This document shows positions 1-5,720 of a DNA stretch of 64,000 nt, one piece after another; position 1 is the stretch's first letter; the number at the start of each line of letters is the position of its first letter. This stretch comes from Oscillospiraceae bacterium. Its GTDB lineage: Bacteria; Bacillota; Clostridia; Oscillospirales; Ruminococcaceae. Location: assembly GCA_016281125.1 (NCBI GenBank), contig JAEEIA010000041.1:1-64000 (forward strand), given 5' to 3'. The notes below the pieces were generated by a model. It ran no database searches, was not told the DNA's origin, and was given only the letters and a program-made list of their open reading frames with translations. The position numbers were made by a program, and so were the translations under genes.

Positions 1-87
1 AGTACGCTCAAATAACCCCTTAACCCAGATGTATCGGGGGTGTCCCCAATATCCCCGAAACACACGCACACATGATACCAAACAGAT

Positions 88-115
88 GAACCCTCTCACG
101 GCTGTGGGAGGGTTC
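88..115. terminator. Intergenic hairpin, probable terminator of an upstream gene
   Basis: A 12-bp stem (GAACCCTCTCAC at 88-99 pairing with GTGGGAGGGTTC at 104-115, one G-T pair) with a 4-base loop GGCT. The following T-run is weak (GTTTCG), so termination efficiency is uncertain. It lies ahead of the first gene and probably ends a transcript from outside the window. Confidence 0.55.
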
Positions 116-154
116 GTTTCGTGCATGGTGCGCGGCATTGTTTTTTTGCAGTAT

Positions 155-205
155 GCAAAATTTCGTCGTTCTATCATTGAAATTTGCGATACGATGTGGT
201 ATAAT
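155..205 (+). promoter_or_regulatory. Promoter of the CobW-type GTPase operon with an inverted repeat over the -35
   Basis: TTGAAA at 177-182 and TATAAT at 200-205 are 17 bp apart, a good sigma-A promoter. GCAAAATTTC (155-164) and GAAATTTGC (179-187) form an imperfect inverted repeat, its right arm lying on the -35 box. That position suits a repressor site. A zinc regulator is a reasonable guess given the downstream gene, but no Zur consensus can be claimed by eye. Confidence 0.6.
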
Positions 206-265
206 ATATTCGTATGCCGAAAAATCAGCGGCGATCAATAGTTTCATAGAAAGAAGTGCGTTATC

Positions 266-1504
266 ATGACCAAGATTACCATTTTTTCCGGCTTCCTCGG
301 CGCGGGCAAGACCACGCTGATCAAGAAGCTGATCAAGGACGGCTATCAGGGCGAAAAGCTCGTGCTGATCGAGAACGAATTCGGCCAGATCGGCATTGAC
401 GGCGGATTCCTCAAGGAGGCAGGCATCCAGATCAATGAAATGAACTCCGGCTGCATCTGCTGCAGTCTGGTCGGAGATTTCGGCAAGGCGCTCCAGCAGG
501 TGCTGGAGGAATACCACCCCGACCGTATTCTGATTGAGCCTTCCGGCGTCGGCAAGCTGAGCGATGTCATCAGCGCCGTGCAGAATCTGCATATGCAGGA
601 TGTGGAGCTGGATGGCTTCACCACGGTCGTCGATGCGAAAAAATGCAAGATGTATCAGAAGAATTTCGGAGAATTCTTCAACAATCAGATTACCTATGCA
701 AGCTGCCTGATCCTGAGCCATACGGCCGGTCTGACGGAATCGCAGCTGCAAGATGCCGTGCAGCGCCTGCGGGAGCTGAATCCTGCTGCGCCGATTGTCA
801 CAACGGAATGGGATGAGCTGACCGGCGCGCAGCTGATTGCATCCATGACGCAGAAAAATACGCTCGATGACGAGCTGAAAGCGCTGCTGGAGGAGGAAAC
901 GCATCATCACCATCATCATCACCATGACGACGATGACGAACACGAGCATCACCACCACCATGATGACGATGACGAACACGAGCATCACCACCACCACGAT
1001 GATGACGAGCATGAGCATCACCACCACCACGATGATGACGAGCATGAGCATCATCACCACCATGACGATGACGAGCATGAGCATCATCATCACCATGACG
1101 ATGACGAACACGAGCATCATCATCACCATGACGATGACGAACATGAGCATCATCACCATGACCACGGCCCGGACTGCACCTGCGGCTGTCATGATCACGA
1201 CCACGAGCATCACCATCACCATGCAGACGAGGTGTTCACCAGCTGGGGCATTGAAACACCGAATGCCTATACCGCGGAGGCAATCACCGCTGCACTGGAG
1301 GCGCTCTCCGATGCGGAGACCTTCGGCATGGTGCTGCGTGCAAAGGGTATCGTGAAGGGCGAAAACGGGCAGTGGATTCACTTTGACTATGTGCCCGGGA
1401 CACCGGATGTCCGCACCGGTACCGCAGAGCCGACCGGCCGTCTGTGCGTGATCGGCTCCAAGCTGAATGAGGCGGCGATCGCAAAGCTGTTCTGTGCGGA
1501 ATAA
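266..1504 (+). CDS. CobW/COG0523-family GTPase with a long His/Asp/Glu metal-binding repeat
   Basis: A G3E-class P-loop GTPase of 412 residues. The Walker A motif GFLGAGKTT is near residue 9, and the family signature GCICCSL (CxCC metal site) is near residue 62. A CobW C-terminal domain follows an insert at about residues 213-335 made of tandem HHHHHDDDEHE-type units, then CTCGCHDHDHEHHHHH. COG0523 proteins deliver or store metals (Zn, Co, Ni) in a GTP-dependent way; the insert is an obvious cytoplasmic metal buffer. Start is ATG 266 with upstream GAAAG. The gene ends 10 bases before a second P-loop GTPase, so the two form an operon. Zinc chaperone is the likeliest role; which metal is not shown by the sequence. 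Confidence 0.9.
   Translation: MTKITIFSGFLGAGKTTLIKKLIKDGYQGEKLVLIENEFGQIGIDGGFLKEAGIQINEMNSGCICCSLVGDFGKALQQVLEEYHPDRILIEPSGVGKLSDVISAVQNLHMQDVELDGFTTVVDAKKCKMYQKNFGEFFNNQITYASCLILSHTAGLTESQLQDAVQRLRELNPAAPIVTTEWDELTGAQLIASMTQKNTLDDELKALLEEETHHHHHHHHDDDDEHEHHHHHDDDDEHEHHHHHDDDEHEHHHHHDDDEHEHHHHHDDDEHEHHHHHDDDEHEHHHHHDDDEHEHHHHDHGPDCTCGCHDHDHEHHHHHADEVFTSWGIETPNAYTAEAITAALEALSDAETFGMVLRAKGIVKGENGQWIHFDYVPGTPDVRTGTAEPTGRLCVIGSKLNEAAIAKLFCAE
902..1164 (+). repeat. In-frame tandem repeat encoding the His/Asp/Glu tract
   Basis: About seven direct repeats of 33 nt (the first two 36 nt) inside the GTPase gene. Each encodes five His, three or four Asp, then EHE. Units differ mainly at synonymous third positions (CAT/CAC, GAT/GAC), so the protein pattern appears conserved while the DNA drifts. 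Copy number is likely to vary between strains. Confidence 0.85.
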
Positions 1505-1514
1505 GGAGGATCTT

Positions 1515-2474
1515 ATGCCGAATAATCAGCAGGATTTTATCCCGGTTTACCTGTTCCTCGGATTTCTGGAGGCGGGCAAGACCAAATTTATGCAGGATGC
1601 GCTGGAGGATGCGCAGTTCACCAACAGCGAGCGCACGCTGCTGCTCGTCTGTGAGGAGGGTGTTGAGGAATACGACACCTCCCGCTTTGAGGAGCTGGAT
1701 ATTCATATGCAGGTCATTGAGGATCTCAGCGACCTGAACGAGCGGAATCTGGAGCGCCTTGCAAAGGAATGCGGCGCACAGCGTGTCATGATCGAATACA
1801 ACGGCATGTGGCAGGTACAGGCACTCTTTGAGGCAATGCCCGATGACTGGGCGGTGTATCAGGCGGTGCTGATCGTGGATGCATCCACATTCATGAACTA
1901 CAACCAGAATATGCGCAGCCTGGTTGTCGATAAGCTCAATATGGCAGAGCTGGTGTACTTCAACCGGATCAAAGACGGTGAGGACACGATGCCCTATCAC
2001 CAGATTGTCCGCGGTGTCACGCGCAGAGCCGATATTTACTATGAGTATCCGAACGGCGATGCGGTGTTTGACGATATTGAGGATCCGCTGCCGTTTGACG
2101 TCAACGCGAAGAATATCGTGATCGAGGACCGCGATTTTGCGCTCTTTTACCGCGACCTTATGGAGGATGCGAAAAAATACGAGAACAAGACGGTCACGTT
2201 CCGCGCGCGTGCGGTCAAGAATCCGACCTTCCCGCCGAATATGTTTGCGGTCGGGCGGCATATCATGACCTGCTGCGTGGACGATATTCAGTATTGCTGG
2301 ATCGCGGCGCAGTACGGCAGACCGTTCAAGCCGCGCAAGGATCACTGGATTATGGTGACCGGCGCGCTGGAGGTGCGGTTCAATCAGATGCAGGGCGTGT
2401 TCGTCCCGATGCTGCATGTCACGAAGCTCGCGGACGCCGATCCGCCCGAGCAGGAGGTCGCTACATTCTATTGA
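1515..2474 (+). CDS. P-loop GTPase fused to a YcgQ/TIGR03943-like C-terminal domain
   Basis: A protein of 319 residues. Start is ATG 1515, seven bases after AAGGAGG; an upstream in-frame start at 1467 would lie inside the previous gene and is not preferred. The N-terminal half has a CobW-like P-loop (GFLEAGKTKF, near residue 14) and ends its strands like G3E GTPases but lacks the CxCC site. The C-terminal ~120 residues (from KTVTFRARAVKNPTFPPNMF to the end) resemble the soluble domain of YcgQ/DUF1980 proteins, including the paired Cys in MTCCVDD. YcgQ proteins normally pair with the YcgR permease, often in metal-linked loci. Joining that domain to a GTPase is unusual. Function is inferred as metal homeostasis together with the upstream GTPase. 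Confidence 0.7.
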   Translation: MPNNQQDFIPVYLFLGFLEAGKTKFMQDALEDAQFTNSERTLLLVCEEGVEEYDTSRFEELDIHMQVIEDLSDLNERNLERLAKECGAQRVMIEYNGMWQVQALFEAMPDDWAVYQAVLIVDASTFMNYNQNMRSLVVDKLNMAELVYFNRIKDGEDTMPYHQIVRGVTRRADIYYEYPNGDAVFDDIEDPLPFDVNAKNIVIEDRDFALFYRDLMEDAKKYENKTVTFRARAVKNPTFPPNMFAVGRHIMTCCVDDIQYCWIAAQYGRPFKPRKDHWIMVTGALEVRFNQMQGVFVPMLHVTKLADADPPEQEVATFY

Positions 2475-2521
2475 ACGGCGGCGCAGCATGAGCCTGCACA
2501 ATTTCATTTGATACAGAATCC

Positions 2522-2564
2522 CCCGCATGCGGTCAGATACAGCCGCCTGCGGGATTTCTTTATT
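2522..2564 (+). terminator. Rho-independent terminator after the GTPase pair
   Basis: CCCGCATGCGG (2522-2532) pairs with CCGCCTGCGGG (2543-2553) with one mismatch, followed by ATTTCTTTATTATTT. It separates the GTPase operon from the next promoter. Confidence 0.75.
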
Positions 2565-2611
2565 ATTTGAATTTTTTTTGCGAAATGCTGGCAATAATAT
2601 TAAAAATGTAA

Positions 2612-2662
2612 TTGACAAATTGATTCTGATGTGATATAACAAAACGGTTATCCGGATAACCG
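2612..2662 (+). promoter_or_regulatory. Promoter with a perfect 18-bp palindromic operator at the start site
   Basis: TTGACA (2612-2617), 17-bp spacer, TATAAC (2635-2640). Directly downstream, at about -2 to +12 relative to the expected start, is the perfect palindrome CGGTTATCCGGATAACCG (2645-2662). The position is typical of a repressor blocking initiation. It is not followed by a T-run, which argues against a terminator. Confidence 0.75.
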
Positions 2663-2702
2663 CAGATCTGCCAAATCATCTTATACGAAAGGAAAATGAA
2701 TC

Positions 2703-3017
2703 ATGAAACGAATCACAAAAATGCTCACCGGAATCGCACTGTCTGCTACGATGCTGTTCAGCGGCATTGCTGGCTTTGCCCCTCAGAGCGGCCTTGATGC
2801 AGACAGCAACTGCATCGTCGCAAGCGCTTATGCACACAGCTGCGGACAGTTTGTCTACGATTCAACCGCGTTGAAGTATGTTGCCGGTTACAAGGACAGC
2901 GACGGCGTCACGCATGCCTATTATGAAGAGTACAACGTCAGAAGATGCCGGAATTGCGGCAGCATCAAATATTGGTACGGCAAAACCGGGCGGTGTAAGT
3001 TTGTCCTCACGTTTTGA
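2703..3017 (+). CDS. Small secreted protein with a Cys-pair (zinc-ribbon-like) tail
   Basis: A protein of 104 residues with a clear signal peptide (MKRITKMLTGIALSATMLFS, then FAPQ). Ribosome site AAAGGAAAATGAATC before ATG 2703. The mature part has Cys at SNCIV, SCGQ, CRNCGS and GRCK; CRNCGS...GRCK recalls a short zinc ribbon. No family is recognised. It follows two presumed metal-homeostasis GTPases but has its own tightly operated promoter, so a stress- or metal-controlled exported protein is a reasonable but unproven reading. Confidence 0.6.
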   Translation: MKRITKMLTGIALSATMLFSGIAGFAPQSGLDADSNCIVASAYAHSCGQFVYDSTALKYVAGYKDSDGVTHAYYEEYNVRRCRNCGSIKYWYGKTGRCKFVLTF

Positions 3018-3083
3018 GCCGCTTGCGGTTTAATCGGTTTATATGCGCTGAAGGCGTTTTGCTTTATCATTCTGTATACAGGA

Positions 3084-3121
3084 AAGTCAGCCGGGCATCT
3101 TCGCCCGGCTGACTTCGTTTG
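3084..3121 (+). terminator. Strong terminator after the small secreted protein
   Basis: A 13-bp perfect stem (AAGTCAGCCGGGC at 3084-3096 with GCCCGGCTGACTT at 3103-3115), 6-base loop, then CGTTTGTTG. Confidence 0.85.
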
Positions 3122-3130
3122 TTGTGAAAG

Positions 3131-3320
3131 ATGTATCTTCGATGGATTCAGAATAAGGCTTCTCCTCAAACTTCACCAAAAAGTGATAAATCCCTTTGAA
3201 ATCACGCAATGTGGAAAACACAAAAGATACGTTATTTTACAATAACGGGATTCTTAAGGGTTAGCAGCCCTTAAGCAGGGGTATGGGGGCAGCGCCACCA
3301 TTCTAAATCAGCCGGAGGCA
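3131..3320. repeat. Copy 1 of a dispersed intergenic repeat (degenerate)
   Basis: This stretch shares a series of blocks, in the same order, with 17776-17945: the CGATGGATT block, the AAAGnGTnA...CCCTTTGnAATC block, GGGATTCTTAA, then GGCAGnGCCACCA and GCCGGAGG at the end. It contains no open frame of note and ends next to a gene 3' end in both cases. It looks like a non-coding interspersed element. Confidence 0.6.
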
Positions 3321-3322
3321 CT

Positions 3323-5509
3323 TTAGATCTGCCGCCGGTACTGGCCGGGCGTCATGCCCGTGACCTTCTGGAACTGCCGCAGAAAATAGTTGCAGTCCTC
3401 ATACCCGCACTGTTCGGCAATGCTCGAAATACTCAGCACGGTGGTCGTCAGCAGGTAAATGGCATGATACACGCGCGCATTGATCACATCCTGATGGAAG
3501 CTGATCTGGAAGCAGTCGCGGTAAATCTGCCGGAAGTATCCGGCGCTGAACACGTACTTTTTGCAGACAATGTCCGCAGACAGCATGCCGGTCTGGTAAA
3601 GCTGATTGCGTACCGTAAACAGAATGCCTGCATGCGGCAGCTTTTTCTGTGCGGCGAGTACGGCAGAGCTCTCGTTCAGCAGCGCGTCCAGATGTGGAAT
3701 CACGCGCTCCGGCGGCAGGTCTTCGCTGATCCTGCACCAGTTCACAACCATGGATTCCATGCCGATGCTTTCGGTCAGTCCTGCCTGATGAATCATCACG
3801 GCGCGCAGCTTTCCGCAGATGCGTTCGCACTGCGTATCCGATTCGCAGGGGAAGCCCGCGCATAAGAAGGTCTGCGAGCTGACTCTGCCGCAGAAGCTGC
3901 CCTGTGCGCTGACTGTCCGCAGCACCTCTGCGGTTTTCTGCATCAGACCGCTCATGATCGCCTGGGTTTCCGGGCTGAGGTCGTTTTGCATGACGCCGAT
4001 TTTCAGCGCAATGACATAGATCGGGGCGGGATCCGCAGAACACCTTGCAGACAGTGCCGACTCAAATCCGCGCTTGTTATACAGGCCGGTCAGCGAATCA
4101 TGCTGTTCGGACAGGTTCTGGCATTGCAGCAGATAGCGGATATCATTTTTCATGCAGAGAAAATTCAGTGCAATCGAAATTGACTTCATCCAGTTGCGGA
4201 ATACATCGTCGTAGGTATCCGGTGCGTGATATTCCAGCACATAATAGCCGAAAAAGTGTTTCTCAAAGAACAGCGGCAGATAATAATGCGCGCTCGTTTC
4301 CGGCGAATATGCATACAGCGCGGAAAAATCGTTGCTGTCGCAGGTGACGGGCTGCTGCCAGTCGTTCCACGGCATAACGCTCCGGCAGGTCAGCAGGCCG
4401 CTCGGCGTGTCGGAATCGGTGTCATACCAGTTTTCGTACAGGCACAGAAACATGTTCTGCACCCAGCGCACCCAGTAATTATGCTTGCCGAGCACGGAGA
4501 TGAACTCATCGAGGCTGCTGCACAGTGTCAGCTGCTGCTCCAGTGTGCCGAGCACGTTCCATTTTTCATATTGCAGCTTGGTGCGCAGGGATTCCAGCTC
4601 CGTGTTGAGCTGTTCCGGATCCGGATCACAGCCGCAGCTGGTGCCCGGTACCCAGATGCCGACCGGCGGCGTGAAATCCGCATCATCGCCGGTCATCAGG
4701 CGGCAGAGCGCACGGACGGCGCGCTTGCCGATTTCTCCGCGTGCGCGCTGATACGTGCTCAGCAGCGGTGCATGATAGATCCGTTCGTGGACATATTCGT
4801 ATCCGGTGACTGCAACGTCCTGCGGCACGCGGATATTGTTTTTGAGAAAGACATCGAGCAGGCCGTAGGCCATATGGTCGCTTGTGCAGAAGACGGCCTC
4901 CGGCAGCGGGAGCTCTCCGCTGACATAGCGCTTGGCGAGCGCTTCACCGGATGAAAACCAGAAATCCCCGTAGTGAACATGCGCCGGATCAAACGGGATC
5001 CCATGCTCCTCAAGCGCCTCACGGTATCCCTCGACACGCCGTTCGGCCGCGTCGTTCCCCTGAAATCCGGTCAGAATGTCGATGCGCCGCATCCCGTGGT
5101 CATCCATGAGATGCCGCATAATGAACTTCATATCCTCCTTGTCGTCGGTGTTGATGAAGTGTACATTTCCGAAATCCAGCTCCTCGATGTAAATGCCGAT
5201 TGCGATGACAGGAATATCCTGCCGTCTGGAGAGCAGATTGCGCAGAATCTGGCGGATCTGTTGATTGATAAAGGACTCTTCAATTAAAATCAGCCCGCTG
5301 AGCTGCTGGGAAAACATCAGCTTGTAGACATCATTTTCAAGCCGGAGTGCATAATCGTAATCGTAGGGGTTATAGACATTGGAAAGAACGACAGTGGTGA
5401 GGTTTCTGGCCTGTGCTTCTCCGATCACCCCTTTGATGATCTGCCGCTGCTCGATGCTGTTGGCTTCGGCGGTGATCACCCCGATGATCTGCCTGATCTG
5501 ATTTGACAT
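3323..5509 (-). CDS. Hybrid transcription regulator: LacI-type sensor, degenerate GGDEF, AraC HTH
   Basis: A 728-residue protein. The start at 5509 (MSNQIRQIIG) is chosen because GGAGGG lies just upstream. Residues ~1-310 form a LacI/periplasmic-binding-type sugar sensor (GVITAEANS, then IDILTGFQGN and FCTSDHMAYGLLDVF). A middle region is followed at about 470-610 by a GGDEF-like fold (SLTGLYNKRGFE) in which the signature is replaced by SSQTF, so it is probably not a cyclase. The last ~100 residues are an AraC-type double HTH (SISSIAEQCGYEDCNYFLRQ, TGMTPGQYRRQ). It lies next to the three xylanolytic genes and divides from them only by their terminator, making it the best candidate for their regulator. 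Sugar specificity is unknown. Confidence 0.85.
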   Translation of the reverse strand: MSNQIRQIIGVITAEANSIEQRQIIKGVIGEAQARNLTTVVLSNVYNPYDYDYALRLENDVYKLMFSQQLSGLILIEESFINQQIRQILRNLLSRRQDIPVIAIGIYIEELDFGNVHFINTDDKEDMKFIMRHLMDDHGMRRIDILTGFQGNDAAERRVEGYREALEEHGIPFDPAHVHYGDFWFSSGEALAKRYVSGELPLPEAVFCTSDHMAYGLLDVFLKNNIRVPQDVAVTGYEYVHERIYHAPLLSTYQRARGEIGKRAVRALCRLMTGDDADFTPPVGIWVPGTSCGCDPDPEQLNTELESLRTKLQYEKWNVLGTLEQQLTLCSSLDEFISVLGKHNYWVRWVQNMFLCLYENWYDTDSDTPSGLLTCRSVMPWNDWQQPVTCDSNDFSALYAYSPETSAHYYLPLFFEKHFFGYYVLEYHAPDTYDDVFRNWMKSISIALNFLCMKNDIRYLLQCQNLSEQHDSLTGLYNKRGFESALSARCSADPAPIYVIALKIGVMQNDLSPETQAIMSGLMQKTAEVLRTVSAQGSFCGRVSSQTFLCAGFPCESDTQCERICGKLRAVMIHQAGLTESIGMESMVVNWCRISEDLPPERVIPHLDALLNESSAVLAAQKKLPHAGILFTVRNQLYQTGMLSADIVCKKYVFSAGYFRQIYRDCFQISFHQDVINARVYHAIYLLTTTVLSISSIAEQCGYEDCNYFLRQFQKVTGMTPGQYRRQI

Positions 5510-5568
5510 ATTCCATTCCCTCCACAAAGGCATACAGCGCCGAATGCTGACATGCCTTAACAATTTAT

Positions 5569-5630
5569 ATTATAAACCGGAAAAGAGGATATGTCAAGCG
5601 GAAAATCTGAATTTTGTCTATATTTACTGG
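5569..5630 (-). promoter_or_regulatory. Promoter of the hybrid regulator, with a half-copy of the xylan-gene element upstream
   Basis: Reading the minus strand: TTGACA (5597-5592), 17-bp spacer, TATAAT (5574-5569). Just upstream at 5608-5630 the plus strand reads TGAATTTTGTCTAT followed by ATTTACT, matching 13 of the first 14 positions of the element shared by the three xylanolytic promoters. Orientation is opposite to the gene. Autoregulation is an inference. Confidence 0.65.
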
Positions 5631-5651
5631 ATAAAGCACCGAAAACACAAA

Positions 5652-5684
5652 ACCCCGCGCAAAGCAGGACGCTTCACGCGGGGT
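5652..5684 (-). terminator. Terminator of the GH30-CE1 gene
   Basis: ACCCCGCG (5652-5659) pairs with CGCGGGGT (5677-5684). On the minus strand the stem is followed by TTTGTGTTTT, so it serves the leftward gene ending at 5721. Confidence 0.8.
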
Positions 5685-5720
5685 AATTTTATGGAAAGTG
5701 TTTAATATTTTGCGATGGTC

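Noticed and set aside
902-1164. Regular ~33-nt direct repeats that could suggest a CRISPR-like array
   Set aside because: The repeats are in frame inside a GTPase gene, have no unique spacers and encode a His/Asp/Glu tract.
1467-1514. Upstream in-frame start for the second GTPase
   Set aside because: It lies inside the preceding gene; AAGGAGG with correct spacing marks ATG 1515.
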